30,361 nucleotides of DNA, from positions 1-30,361 of the forward strand of contig CABUXM010000017.1 of the NCBI GenBank assembly GCA_902495545.1, read 5' to 3'. This DNA comes from an uncultured Collinsella sp. Its GTDB lineage: Bacteria; Actinomycetota; Coriobacteriia; Coriobacteriales; Coriobacteriaceae. Both the position numbers and the translations under genes were made by a program. Below, one piece after another: positions 1 through 8,044 of this stretch (position 1 is its first letter; each line of letters starts with the position of its first letter). The notes beneath the pieces were generated by a model, which worked only from the letters and a program-made list of their open reading frames with translations, ran no database searches and was not told where the DNA came from.

Positions 1-822
1 GAGAGCTACACGCGCGGTGTGCCCCTTATGCTCGAGGGTGAGCTGGGAGCGGGTCAGGTTGAGATCGCCAAGCGCCTCTATCTGGACGGTCCTTTTGCCG
101 ATCAGCCCTTTGTTTCCGTTGCGCTCGATGAGCTCACCGAGCGCGGTTGGCGCCATGTGCTCAAAAGCGCCGAATCGCCGCTGTTCCAAACGGGGCTGAC
201 CCTTTGCATTGAGGGCTGGAACGCGGTTGGCCCCCAGCGCCTCCGCGAGCTGGTCTCCACGATGGCCGACACCGCGTTGGCGACGCGCTGCCATGTGGTG
301 CTGACGGCGAATGACATGCCGGGCGGCAGCGAAAGTGATCAAGCCGCCTTTGTGACCGAGCGCTTCGCCTGTGCGGTGAGCGTGGCGCCGGCAATCGCCG
401 AGCAGGGAGCCGCGTCGACGAAGGTTGCGCGCTATTTGGAATATCTCGCTGATGCATTTGGGACGGCAGCGCCCACGCTGTCTGCCGCGGCGACGAAGAC
501 GCTCGATGCTTACCGCTGGCCGCGCAATTATCTGCAGCTCCGCGAGGTCTCGGAACGACTGTATATATTGGTGGGGGCGGGCACGGTGGACCGCGCTGTG
601 GCGGAGGAAGTGCTCGCCCAAGAGGACGTGATTAAGACCGCAACCTTTGGCGCCCCGACGCTCGAAAGTGACCTGTATATCCTGCGACCGCTGGCCGATA
701 CCGAGCGAGATATCGCGCATCTGGTTGTAGACCATCTCCACGGCAACCGAACCCGTGCGGCGGAGGTGCTGGGCATAAGCCGTACAACGCTGTGGCGCTT
801 GCTGAAGGACGATGACCGTTGA
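1..822 (+). CDS. PrpR/NtrC-like transcriptional regulator with Fis-type HTH, 5' end outside the window
   Basis: The reading frame is open from base 1, so this is the C-terminal 273 residues of a longer protein; the GTG at 19 lies inside the domain and is not a credible start. Visible residues 9-25 align with the Walker A region of sigma-54 activator AAA+ domains, but the P-loop reads GELGAGQ where GETGTGKE is normal, so the ATP-binding Lys is replaced by Gln. I see no GAFTGA loop, which contacts sigma-54 in this family. Residues from about 232 to the end form a Fis-type helix-turn-helix (NRTRAAEVLGISRTTLWRLL). Known: regulators of this shape without P-loop and GAFTGA usually act without sigma-54. 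Inferred: a DNA-binding regulator with a decayed AAA domain; the ligand-sensing N-terminus is not visible. The next gene begins 84 bases downstream on the same strand. Confidence 0.8.
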   Translation, partial: ESYTRGVPLMLEGELGAGQVEIAKRLYLDGPFADQPFVSVALDELTERGWRHVLKSAESPLFQTGLTLCIEGWNAVGPQRLRELVSTMADTALATRCHVVLTANDMPGGSESDQAAFVTERFACAVSVAPAIAEQGAASTKVARYLEYLADAFGTAAPTLSAAATKTLDAYRWPRNYLQLREVSERLYILVGAGTVDRAVAEEVLAQEDVIKTATFGAPTLESDLYILRPLADTERDIAHLVVDHLHGNRTRAAEVLGISRTTLWRLLKDDDR

Positions 823-906
823 GCGAGGCGCCCGTGACCGCGCGCGACGCGTGTGCTACAGTCCAAAGCGTTATTGTTTCGATTTGGTTACGGCGTGCGA
901 GGGCAT

Positions 907-1482
907 ATGGCTGAGACTTCAAAACCGAGCCGCAGAAGGCGGAGCGCCGCGCCGGTTAACCGACGCACGACATCGGTGACGTGGGGCAAAAACGCCTCGG
1001 GGTTTGATGGCTCGTTCAAGCGCACTAAATACGGCTATCCTTCGGCAAGCGCCCGCTTGGCAATGCAGGCAGAGTCCTCGCTGTTGGGCCGCAAACGCGT
1101 GCTGGGCTCAAAGCTCAAGCACGACGGAACGCTCGGCTACATCAGCCGCGGGGCGGGTCGCCGCAGCGGGCTCAATCCCGCCGGCTGGCATCGCTACGTG
1201 CCGATCGTGGCCGCCGTTGCAGTGATCGTCATCGCGCTCGCTGCGCTTGGCTACGCCGGCGGTGGCGCCAACTTGGACGCAATGTTTAAATCGCCCGAGC
1301 TCGCGCATGTAGGTACAGAAGTTGTCGAGGGCGCTCAGGCCCAGACGGGCGTCGCGCCCCAGCGCGGTATCGTTGCGGCGGCCTCCACCATCGCCGATGC
1401 GCAAAAGGACGAGGACGAACAGGGCGATGGCGCCGAAACGGCCCAGACGAACGAAACGACGACAACTCCATCGGCAAGATAA
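907..1482 (+). CDS. Small single-pass membrane protein of unknown function
   Basis: 191 residues from the ATG at 907; a GTG at 853 in the same frame is less likely because a GAGGG stretch lies just before the ATG, although unusually close to it. The first roughly 95 residues are very basic and rich in Arg, Lys and Ser. One hydrophobic segment follows (YVPIVAAVAVIVIALAALGY, about residues 97-116). The last roughly 75 residues are Ala-, Glu-, Asp- and Thr-rich and look disordered. The positive-inside rule puts the basic part in the cytoplasm and the acidic tail outside. I recognise no family. It follows the Fis-type regulator by 84 bases and may share its transcript. Codon use resembles the neighbours. 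Confidence 0.6.
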   Translation: MAETSKPSRRRRSAAPVNRRTTSVTWGKNASGFDGSFKRTKYGYPSASARLAMQAESSLLGRKRVLGSKLKHDGTLGYISRGAGRRSGLNPAGWHRYVPIVAAVAVIVIALAALGYAGGGANLDAMFKSPELAHVGTEVVEGAQAQTGVAPQRGIVAAASTIADAQKDEDEQGDGAETAQTNETTTTPSAR

Positions 1483-1497
1483 GTTGTGAGTGGGGCG

Positions 1498-1521
1498 GCT
1501 AATTTGGGACGGGGCTTTTTT
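1498..1521 (+). repeat. 24-base dispersed repeat, copy 1
   Basis: The 24 bases starting GCTAATTTGGGACGGGG and ending in six T are identical, in opposite orientation, to 14017-14040. Here the motif lies 16 bases after the stop of the membrane protein, and an 8-bp imperfect stem (GGGCGGCT with AGCTGCCC, one G-T pair) surrounds it. The T-run after a GC-rich stretch suggests terminator-like use, but the motif itself is not a hairpin. Confidence 0.6.
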
Positions 1522-1602
1522 AGCTGCCCAAGACAGTGGCTCATTCGATGCCAGTCGCCAAAAGCGAGCGAGCCGCATTTGCGCCAAGGTGACGTGAAAT
1601 GA

Positions 1603-1631
1603 GAGGGCGCTGACCTTCTGGCCGCGCCCTC
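1603..1631. repeat. 8-bp stem-loop in the intergenic region
   Basis: GAGGGCGC (1603-1610) and GCGCCCTC (1624-1631) form a perfect 8-bp stem around a 13-base loop. No T-run follows on either strand, so its role is unclear. It lies between two convergent genes. Confidence 0.35.
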
Positions 1632-1682
1632 GAAATTGAACGTCAGATTGGCGTGAATGCGGCCCGCGCAGCGTCAACGAGC

Positions 1683-1704
1683 CCGCCGTTCGGTAGAACG
1701 GCGG
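1683..1704. terminator. Stem-loop between convergent genes
   Basis: A perfect 9-bp stem (CCGCCGTTC at 1683-1691, GAACGGCGG at 1696-1704) has a four-base loop. It sits 6 bases beyond the stop codon of the minus-strand nitroreductase and downstream of the plus-strand membrane protein. Neither side has a T-run, so intrinsic termination is only a possibility. Confidence 0.45.
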
Positions 1705-1710
1705 AACGAA

Positions 1711-2232
1711 TTACCTTACGTAGATGATGTTGTCGCGGCGCGGCTTTGCCTCGGGTAGCGTGTCCTCGGCGTAGCCAAGAATGCAGTTACCGACACCGCG
1801 CAGGCTGCCGTCGGCGGGCAGGCCCCAGCTGGCCAGCAGCTCCAGGCCCTCGGGCGAGTCAAAGACCTCATGCGCGCGGTGAATCCAGCACGAATCGACA
1901 CCCAGTGCATAGGCGGCGTTGAGCAAGTTGCCCATGGCGAGCGAGCCGTCTTCCAGATGTGTGGGCGCGCTGCGGTCAACCAGCACCACCACAACGGTCT
2001 TGGCGCCATAGAAGGGGTCGCTGTTGCTGTCCATGACCTGGGCGTTGAGCTGTGAGAGACGCTCGACGGTCGCGGGGTCGGTGACGGCGACAAATGTCAC
2101 CGGCTGGCGGCCCATGCCGCTCGGTGCATATTGGCCGGCTTCGATAATACGTGCAAGCTTTTCGGCCTCGACGGGACGATCGCTGTAGTTGCGGCAGCTG
2201 CGGCGGTGAATGAGTGCTTCGATAGTCTCCAT
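1711..2232 (-). CDS. Nitroreductase family protein (small, single-domain)
   Basis: 173 residues, starting METIEALIHRRSCRNYSDRP, which is the classic nitroreductase opening with Arg residues that contact FMN phosphate (RRSCRNY). The APSGMGRQPVTFVAV segment (about 38-52) is the next conserved FMN-binding stretch, and a Gly-rich GVGNCILGYAE segment near 150-160 precedes the C-terminal strand. Known: the family forms FMN-containing dimers that use NAD(P)H to reduce nitro compounds, quinones or other substrates; the substrate cannot be told from sequence. The start at 2232 is supported by AAGGAG six bases upstream; upstream in-frame codons lack such a site. It is a single gene convergent with the membrane protein at 907-1482. 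Confidence 0.85.
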   Translation of the reverse strand: METIEALIHRRSCRNYSDRPVEAEKLARIIEAGQYAPSGMGRQPVTFVAVTDPATVERLSQLNAQVMDSNSDPFYGAKTVVVVLVDRSAPTHLEDGSLAMGNLLNAAYALGVDSCWIHRAHEVFDSPEGLELLASWGLPADGSLRGVGNCILGYAEDTLPEAKPRRDNIIYVR

Positions 2233-2526
2233 GGTGTCTCCTTGCGGTGGCGTTGCAGATGCCCCGTTCATACCCGTCGGGCTCAAACGATAGACGGTCA
2301 ATTGCCCGGCCAAAAGGATAGATTCCAATTGGCAAAGTAGGTTTGCATAAAAGTACCTTCAGAATGTGACAAACCAATGGGATGGTTAAACGTTTTATCC
2401 CGTCTACCCTGCGGTTTTTTACCACTTGCCTAAATGACGAACGCATAACCTCTGATAAAGGTTTTACTAAAGGAGTACCAACGTTTATCAATGCGCCGTG
2501 GTGGCGCCGGGCCAGGAGGTAACATC

Positions 2527-2817
2527 ATGTTCCAGGCTGGAGATGTCGTCGAGACCGATTTCGAAGGATTTCTGAAGCTGCTGCGTTCCAAGACGCGCGC
2601 TTTCGTGTCGATTAACGATCACGAGTACTACATCACGCACACCGATGGCTATTGGCGTGTTCAGGATTGCGAGGCCCTCAACGACAAGGGCCACTTTACT
2701 GACTGCTCCGAGCTGGTCAACACGGTCTGCGAGGTCGTCGAGCTGCCGTGGATTGCCGGCAAGAGCCTGCATGACAGCTTCTCGGGCGCTACGGTCTATG
2801 AGGCCGTCGCCGCTTAA
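2527..2817 (+). CDS. Conserved-looking small acidic protein of unknown function
   Basis: 96 residues. The ATG at 2527 is preceded by a near-perfect ribosome binding site (AGGAGGT, seven bases upstream), so the in-frame ATG at 2491 is rejected. The protein is acidic, has no membrane segment or signal peptide, and carries aromatic and Cys residues in the middle (DHEYYITHTDGYWRVQDCEA). I do not recognise a family. The gene stands alone: the nitroreductase upstream is divergent and a strong terminator follows at 2844. Its strong Shine-Dalgarno site and private terminator argue for a real, well-translated gene. The 294-base region upstream is AT-richer than average and has a 7-bp inverted repeat (TGATAAA at 2453, TTTATCA at 2484) that could bind a regulator. 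Confidence 0.65.
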   Translation: MFQAGDVVETDFEGFLKLLRSKTRAFVSINDHEYYITHTDGYWRVQDCEALNDKGHFTDCSELVNTVCEVVELPWIAGKSLHDSFSGATVYEAVAA

Positions 2818-2843
2818 CAGGCAATAAAACCCGATTTTCACGT

Positions 2844-2879
2844 GACCGCTGGCGCCACCCCCGCGCCGGCGGTCTTTTT
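2844..2879 (+). terminator. Rho-independent terminator
   Basis: A 12-bp stem (GACCGCTGGCGC with GCGCCGGCGGTC, one T-G pair) has a seven-base C-rich loop and is followed directly by TTTTT. It lies 26 bases after the stop of the small acidic protein. Confidence 0.9.
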
Positions 2880-2922
2880 CTGCCGATAGGTCATAAAAGT
2901 GCACGCATTTGCGGAGAGCCTG

Positions 2923-2951
2923 TTGACGATAGTCAAAACTCGGACTAATCT
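2923..2951 (+). promoter_or_regulatory. Promoter of the marR-ABC operon
   Basis: The -35 element TTGACG (2923-2928), a 17-base spacer and the -10 element TAATCT (2946-2951) fit a housekeeping sigma-70-type promoter. Transcription would start near 2958, leaving a leader of about 40 bases before the ATG at 2999. A palindrome TTGAC-GATA-GTCAA begins on the -35 element. Confidence 0.75.
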
Positions 2952-2984
2952 AGAGACACAAAATTGGTCAAAAATCGGACAATC
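2931..2984 (+). promoter_or_regulatory. Candidate autoregulatory operator: two direct copies of a GTCAAAA-TCGGAC motif
   Basis: GTCAAAACTCGGACTAAT starts at 2932 and GTCAAAAATCGGACAAT at 2967, 35 bases apart. The first copy overlaps the promoter spacer and -10 element; the second lies between the predicted transcription start and the MarR start codon. MarR proteins commonly repress their own operon from sites placed like this. That these copies are the MarR sites is inference. Confidence 0.5.
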
Positions 2985-2998
2985 GAATGGTGGGATAG

Positions 2999-3499
2999 AT
3001 GAATAGTGCGGTTACACTGGTCGACTTCGACCGGTTGCTCAATGGACTCGACCATATCTATTCGGAGTTCTCGCGCGCCTGCGGCCTTTCGGACTGCGCC
3101 TATTGGATGCTCGTCGACACCAGCACGGCGGGCGGCAGTATTGCCGTAAGCCGTCTGACAAGCGAATGGTTCTACAGCAAGCAGACCATCAACTCGGCAA
3201 TTAAAACCTTGACGGCGCGGGGCTTCGCAACGTTGGAGTTTGCCGAAGGCAGTCGTAAGAACAAGGTTGTGAGCCTGACCGGAGAGGGCAGGCGATTTGC
3301 CGAGCGTTATGCGCTGCCGGCACTCAAGGCCGAACAGCGAGCCTTTGGCGCGCTTGAGCCATGTGAGCAGCGCGAGATTATGCGCTTGATCGGCAAATTC
3401 TCTCAGGTGCTCGGCGATGAGTGCGATGCCTTTAAGCAGCATATCGCTGCCGAGAGCCAAGCCGAGAATCAAGGTGAGGGGGAGTCGTGCGACTGTTAA
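2999..3499 (+). CDS. MarR family winged-helix regulator
   Basis: 166 residues. The middle of the protein is a winged helix-turn-helix: SRLTSEWFYSKQTINSAIKTL is the helix-turn-helix and recognition helix, and the wing follows at FAEGSRKNKVVSLTGEGRRFA, whose LTxxGR pattern is typical of the family. The C-terminal helices would form the dimer interface. The ATG at 2999 has only a weak purine-rich site upstream. The ABC subunit gene at 3487 overlaps its end, so regulator and exporter are one transcription unit, the usual layout for a MarR repressor that responds to the exported drug or metabolite. A repeated motif over the promoter may be its operator. Confidence 0.88.
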   Translation: MNSAVTLVDFDRLLNGLDHIYSEFSRACGLSDCAYWMLVDTSTAGGSIAVSRLTSEWFYSKQTINSAIKTLTARGFATLEFAEGSRKNKVVSLTGEGRRFAERYALPALKAEQRAFGALEPCEQREIMRLIGKFSQVLGDECDAFKQHIAAESQAENQGEGESCDC

Positions 3500-5223
3500 T
3501 GAGGTTTCTAAAGCCATATCGAGGGCTTGTCGCAGTGACGCTGCTGGTGCTGCTGGTGGATAACGTTGGTACGCTGTTGGTTCCCACGATGTTGGCGAAC
3601 ATGGTCAACACCGGTATTACCACGGGCGATGTCGACTACATTTTACGCAACGGCCTATACATGTTTATCGCGACCAGCATGGCTAGCGGCGGCACGGTGC
3701 TGGGCTGCTATCTTTCGGCGCGCCTGGCCGCCAACGTGGCTTGCGATATCCGCAATGCCGTGTACGACAAATCGCTCGAGCTCGCGGCCAGCGATTTTGA
3801 GCGCTTTGGCACCGGATCGATGATCACGCGCTCGCTCAACGACATCAACGTGATTCAGCAGGCGATTCTGCAGACGATTCAGCTGGTGCTGCCCGTGCCG
3901 TTTTTGGCTGTGGCGGGCATCATCTTCGCCTGGTTTATCGATCCTGCCATGGGCACGCTTCTGGGCGTAGTCGTTGCGATTGTGCTGGTGGCGGCGGTCT
4001 TTACGGTTGCCAACGCGGCGCCGATTTTTATGCGCCTACAGGGCTTTATCGACCGCATGAACGTGGTGCTGCGCGAGAATATTGTGGGCGTGCGCGTCAT
4101 CCGTGCGTTTAACAAGGAGCGCCACGAGGAACGGCGTCTGGACGAGGTGTTTAGCGAATACGCCGCCAACGCCATCAAAGTCAACCACCTGTTTGTGGGC
4201 CTCGACAGCTCAAGCTTCTTTTTGATGAACATCGCCGAGGTGGCGGTGCTGTGGGTGGGCGGCAACCGCGTAGGCGCCCACGCCATGCAGATTGCGAGTA
4301 TCTCGGCGGTGCTGGAGTATGCAATTCTGATCCTGTTCTTTGTGATGATGGCCCAGATGGTGGTGCTGACACTTCCGCGCGCCGCCGCATGTCTGAACCG
4401 CGCGCAGCAGGTGCTGGAGATCGAGCCGAGCATCGTGGACGGTGACCGCACGCTGGATGACGGGGCGCGCGAGTCCCAAGACGAAGCCGATGCGGTGGCC
4501 GTGTTCGACCACATGTCGTTTCGCTTTGACGATGCCGACGAGGACACCCTGTGCGACCTGAGCTTTGCCTGTCGCCGTGGCCAGACCACGGCGATTGTAG
4601 GCTCGACGGGTTCGGGCAAGTCGACGGTGGCCAAGCTCTTGTTGCGTTTCCACGATGCCACGAAGGGCGCCATTCGCCTGAACGGCGTTGACCTGCGCGA
4701 CCTTTCGCAAGGTGAGATTCGCGGGCATATCGCTTACGTGCCGCAGAAGGCGTGGCTGTTCTCGGGCACCGTTGCAAGCAACCTGCGCTTTGGCAACGAA
4801 GGCGCGACCGAGGCTGACATGCTCCATGCGCTCCAGGTTGCCCAGAGCACCTTTGTGCTCGACCAGCCGCAGGGACTCGATACGCCGGTATCCCAGGGCG
4901 GTACGAACTTCTCGGGCGGTCAGCGCCAGCGCCTGGCGATCGCCCGCGCACTCATGAAGCGCGCCGATCTATATATCTTCGACGACAGTTTTTCGGCCCT
5001 GGACTTTAAGACCGATGCCGCCCTGCGCCATGCGCTGCAGGACGAGACACGCGATGTCGCGGTGCTCATCATCGCGCAGCGTATCTCGACCATTCTGCAT
5101 GCCGACCAGATCGTGGTGCTCAAGGATGGCGAGGTCGTGGGCCTAGGCACGCACGACGAGCTTATGGAAACCTGCGAGGTGTACCGTGCTATCGCGGAAT
5201 CGCAGATGAAGGGAGGTGAGTAG
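3487..5223 (+). CDS. ABC exporter half-transporter with degenerate ATP site (first subunit of heterodimer)
   Basis: 578 residues: six membrane helices (about 12-300) then a nucleotide-binding domain. Walker A GSTGSGKS is at 372-379, the Q-loop near 420, and a canonical signature FSGGQ at 475-479. Walker B reads LYIFDD (495-500), so Asp500 replaces the catalytic Glu, and Gln531 (IIAQRIST) replaces the switch His. These changes define the degenerate half of heterodimeric exporters such as TM287/288, BmrCD and LmrCD. The GTG at 3487 overlaps marR by 13 bases and is chosen for its GGGGGAG upstream and the typical MRLLMRFLKPY start; the ATG at 3499 is an alternative. The substrate is unknown; drugs, peptides or lipids are all possible. 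The partner subunit starts two bases after the stop. Confidence 0.92.
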   Translation: MRLLMRFLKPYRGLVAVTLLVLLVDNVGTLLVPTMLANMVNTGITTGDVDYILRNGLYMFIATSMASGGTVLGCYLSARLAANVACDIRNAVYDKSLELAASDFERFGTGSMITRSLNDINVIQQAILQTIQLVLPVPFLAVAGIIFAWFIDPAMGTLLGVVVAIVLVAAVFTVANAAPIFMRLQGFIDRMNVVLRENIVGVRVIRAFNKERHEERRLDEVFSEYAANAIKVNHLFVGLDSSSFFLMNIAEVAVLWVGGNRVGAHAMQIASISAVLEYAILILFFVMMAQMVVLTLPRAAACLNRAQQVLEIEPSIVDGDRTLDDGARESQDEADAVAVFDHMSFRFDDADEDTLCDLSFACRRGQTTAIVGSTGSGKSTVAKLLLRFHDATKGAIRLNGVDLRDLSQGEIRGHIAYVPQKAWLFSGTVASNLRFGNEGATEADMLHALQVAQSTFVLDQPQGLDTPVSQGGTNFSGGQRQRLAIARALMKRADLYIFDDSFSALDFKTDAALRHALQDETRDVAVLIIAQRISTILHADQIVVLKDGEVVGLGTHDELMETCEVYRAIAESQMKGGE

Positions 5224-5224
5224 C

Positions 5225-7228
5225 ATGACCGAGGAGCTCAAGAAGCAGGGCATCGCCGATGGCGCCGCGGATGCAGAGACAGTTGAGGAGACGGGCGTCG
5301 CGCCCGACCTGGACGAAGCCACCAAGGCAGCGGCGGAGCGCGAGGCTCGCCGCCAGGCGCTCTACGAGGAAAACGAGCGTGCCGAGGACGAGCGCGCCCG
5401 CGCCGAGGCAGAGCGCATGCGCGACGTGGACGACGAAGACGAGGACGAGACGCCCCGTGATACCTGGGCGACGGTGCGCCGCCTGTGGAGCGAGGCTGCC
5501 GGCGACCATTGGCGCTTCTATATCGTGTTCGCGAGCATTGTGTTCTATGTCATCTTCAACACCGCAGCGCCGGCATATAGCGCCCGCGTGATCGATGAGC
5601 TGTGGGGCCACATTCAGGTGGCGTTTGCCAACGACACCACTTTCAGCATCACCTGGGAGAACTGCGGCAAGACCATTTTCGTCTACTTTATGATCTGGAC
5701 TGCCGCTGCCTCGTTCTATGCGCTCCAGAGCTTTTTGATGTCGAGCGTCGCTGAGCGTCTCAATCTGCGCCTGCGCAACCGCATCGCGCAAAAGCTCAGC
5801 CGCCTGCCGCTCGCCTACTTTGACGCGCATCGTCCCGGCGAGGTCGTCAGCCGCGCGACCAACGACCTGGACAAGATGTCCGAGAGCATGCAGCGCGGAC
5901 TTCTGCAGCTTCTGGTGTCGATTGGCACCGTGGTGGGCGCCGTGAGCGTGATGTTCGTGTTTAGCGTGCCGCTCACGCTGGTCTTTTTGTTCTTTATGGC
6001 GTTGTCGCTGCTGGTGACCAAAGTGGTCTCGCGTCGCACGCATGACGTGACCGGCGAGCGCCAGGAGTGGGTGTCCAAAATCACGAGCGCGGTCGAGGAG
6101 GGCTATTCGGGCCGTTTGGTGATTCGCGCATTCAATCGCGAGCACCAGAGCTCTGCCGAGGTGCACGAGGCCTCGGGCGAGCTGGCGCGCGTGAGCACCA
6201 AGGCCGACTTTATGATCAACGCCGTCGGCCCTGCGGTGCGCTTTATCGGCCGTTTGGCGCAGATCGTGATCGCGCTCGTGGGCTGCAGCATGCTGGTTGC
6301 CGGTCACATGACCGTCGGCGTGTTCCAGGCGTTCTTCCAGTTTATCTACGAGGCGTCCGAACCCATGACGCAGCTGTCGTTCACTTTCAACTCGCTGCAG
6401 AGCGCGCTGGCGAGTGCGGAGCGCGTGTTCGACCTGCTCGATGAGCCCGAGATGGAGGCCGATCCGCTGCCGGACGAGGCCGCCAAGCTGCCGGGTCGCG
6501 TAGAGGGCCGCGTCTCCTTTGAGCACGTGCGCTTTGGTTATTCGCCCGACAAGCCACTTATGCGCGACGTGTCGTTTACCGCCGAGCCGGGCCAGAAGAT
6601 TGCCGTGGTGGGAACCACGGGCGCAGGCAAGACGACGCTCATCAACCTGCTCATGCGCTTTTACGAGATCGACGGTGGCCGCATTACGCTCGACGGCGTG
6701 GACACGAGCCGTATGGATCGTGGCGAGCTGCGCCAGCAGTTTGGCATGGTGTTGCAGGATGCCTGGCTGTTCGACGGCACGATTGCCGAGAACATCGCCT
6801 ACGGCTGCCCCGAGGCAACGCGCGAGGAGATTGTTGCGGCTGCGCGCGCCGCCCAGGTTGACTTCTTTGTGCGCACCATGCCGCAGGGCTACGACACGCG
6901 CGTGGCCAACGATGCCGAAAGCATCAGCCAGGGCCAGCGTCAGCTGCTGACCATCGCACGCGTGCTGCTCAACAACCCGGCGATTCTAATCCTGGACGAG
7001 GCGACGTCGAGCGTGGACACGCGCACCGAGCTTGCCATCGGCCGTGCCATGGACGCGCTTATGCGCGGGCGCACGAGCTTTGTGATCGCGCATCGCCTGT
7101 CGACGATCGTGGACGCCGACCTGATCTTGGTCATGGACCACGGCAACATTATCGAGCAGGGCACGCATAAGGAGCTGCTCGCAGCCGAGGGCGCTTATGC
7201 CGACCTCTATCTGAGTCAGTTCGCATAA
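5225..7228 (+). CDS. ABC exporter half-transporter with catalytic Glu and SQGQ signature (second subunit)
   Basis: 667 residues. The first about 77 residues are a charged cytoplasmic extension rich in Glu, Asp, Arg and Ala, probably helical or coiled coil, which the first subunit lacks. A six-helix membrane domain follows (about 95-390). The ATPase domain has Walker A GTTGAGKT (463-470), Walker B ILILDE with catalytic Glu592, and switch His623. Its signature is ISQGQ (567-571) instead of SGGQ. Paired with the upstream subunit, its own Walker A/B and the partner's normal signature make the active site, while its SQGQ faces the partner's degenerate Walker B. The ATG at 5225 has GGGAGG about seven bases upstream and lies one base beyond the previous stop. 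A repeat hairpin overlaps the stop codon and a bidirectional terminator follows. Confidence 0.92.
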   Translation: MTEELKKQGIADGAADAETVEETGVAPDLDEATKAAAEREARRQALYEENERAEDERARAEAERMRDVDDEDEDETPRDTWATVRRLWSEAAGDHWRFYIVFASIVFYVIFNTAAPAYSARVIDELWGHIQVAFANDTTFSITWENCGKTIFVYFMIWTAAASFYALQSFLMSSVAERLNLRLRNRIAQKLSRLPLAYFDAHRPGEVVSRATNDLDKMSESMQRGLLQLLVSIGTVVGAVSVMFVFSVPLTLVFLFFMALSLLVTKVVSRRTHDVTGERQEWVSKITSAVEEGYSGRLVIRAFNREHQSSAEVHEASGELARVSTKADFMINAVGPAVRFIGRLAQIVIALVGCSMLVAGHMTVGVFQAFFQFIYEASEPMTQLSFTFNSLQSALASAERVFDLLDEPEMEADPLPDEAAKLPGRVEGRVSFEHVRFGYSPDKPLMRDVSFTAEPGQKIAVVGTTGAGKTTLINLLMRFYEIDGGRITLDGVDTSRMDRGELRQQFGMVLQDAWLFDGTIAENIAYGCPEATREEIVAAARAAQVDFFVRTMPQGYDTRVANDAESISQGQRQLLTIARVLLNNPAILILDEATSSVDTRTELAIGRAMDALMRGRTSFVIAHRLSTIVDADLILVMDHGNIIEQGTHKELLAAEGAYADLYLSQFA

Positions 7229-7258
7229 TGTGACAAGGGGGCAGCCTCTTTGTCACAT
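7228..7258. repeat. GTGACAAGGG-type hairpin at gene end, copy 1
   Basis: The arms ATGTGACAAGGGGG and CCTCTTTGTCACAT pair over 14 positions with two G-T pairs and a three-base loop. The hairpin begins on the last base of the ABC stop codon. Nearly the same arms recur at 22843-22875, and a related pattern at 25314-25365. Confidence 0.7.
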
Positions 7259-7265
7259 CGAAAAG

Positions 7266-7303
7266 AAGGCGCGCCGGGGATGAATTCCCTGGCGCGCCTT
7301 TTG
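7266..7303. terminator. Bidirectional rho-independent terminator
   Basis: A 10-bp perfect stem AAGGCGCGCC / GGCGCGCCTT continues inward by five pairs (one G-T), leaving loop TGAAT. It is flanked by TTTT on the plus side and by TTCTTTT when read on the minus strand, so it can end both the ABC operon and the convergent cysE transcript. Confidence 0.85.
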
Positions 7304-7339
7304 CGTTGATGCCGATGTCGTTTTGTGCCGCTTGCGTTC

Positions 7340-8044
7340 CTAGCGCTCGTCCACGAGCTTGGCGACGAGGGCTTTGAGCTCGGCCACCTCTCGCTCGAGT
7401 TCTTTGACGCGGCGGGCGTTCTCGGTGATGCCTTGGCGGTTGAGCGCGGATTGCTCGGCGGCATCGTCGGGCATGTACTCGCGATGCTGCTTGGCGTCGA
7501 AACTCTCCTCGAACACGCGGCAGCCGTTGCGCTTGATGATGCGGCCTGGCACGCCCACGACGGTGCAGTTGTCGGGCACGTCCTTGACGACGACCGAGTT
7601 GCCGCCGATCTTGACGTTGTTGCCGATGCGGATGTTGCCGAGCACCTTGGCGCCCGTGCCCACGGTGACGTTGTTGCCGAGCGTTGGGTGGCGTTTGCCG
7701 GTCTCGTTGCCGGTGCCGCCGAGCGTGACGCCCTGGTAGAGCACGCAGTTGTCGCCCACGATGGTGGTTTCGCCGATGACGACGCCCATGGCGTGGTCGA
7801 TAAAGAAGTGCTTGCCGATCTGTGCGGCGGGATGAATCTCGACGCCGGTGATGTGGCGGGTGATTTGCGAGAGCACGCGGGCGAGCGAGCGATGGCCATG
7901 CTCCCAGAGCCAGTGCTCGGGCACGTGGTTCCACTTGGCGTGCAGGCCAGGATAGGAAAGGAAGATGACCAGACCGTTTTGCGCGGCGGGGTCCTGCGCT
8001 TGGACGGTCTTGATGTCCTCGCGAATGGTATTGATAAAGCTCAC
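7340..8044 (-). CDS. cysE: Serine O-acetyltransferase
   Basis: 234 residues from a GTG at 8044. It makes O-acetylserine from serine and acetyl-CoA, the first step of cysteine synthesis. Visible: the motif GVEIHPAAQIGKHFFIDH (about 67-84), whose His and Asp are catalytic in the family, then left-handed beta-helix hexapeptide repeats through about 180 (GVVIGETTIVGDN, VTLGGTGNETGKRHPTLG, VTVGTGAKVLGNI, GGNSVVV). The acceptor loop GTGNETGKRHP is typical. The last about 30 residues (RRVKELEREVAELKALVAKL) form a coiled coil with leucine heptads, an addition to the core enzyme that may mediate assembly. The GTG has AAGGGAGG about seven bases upstream. It is monocistronic here; no cysK is in the window. 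Confidence 0.92.
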   Translation of the reverse strand: MSFINTIREDIKTVQAQDPAAQNGLVIFLSYPGLHAKWNHVPEHWLWEHGHRSLARVLSQITRHITGVEIHPAAQIGKHFFIDHAMGVVIGETTIVGDNCVLYQGVTLGGTGNETGKRHPTLGNNVTVGTGAKVLGNIRIGNNVKIGGNSVVVKDVPDNCTVVGVPGRIIKRNGCRVFEESFDAKQHREYMPDDAAEQSALNRQGITENARRVKELEREVAELKALVAKLVDER

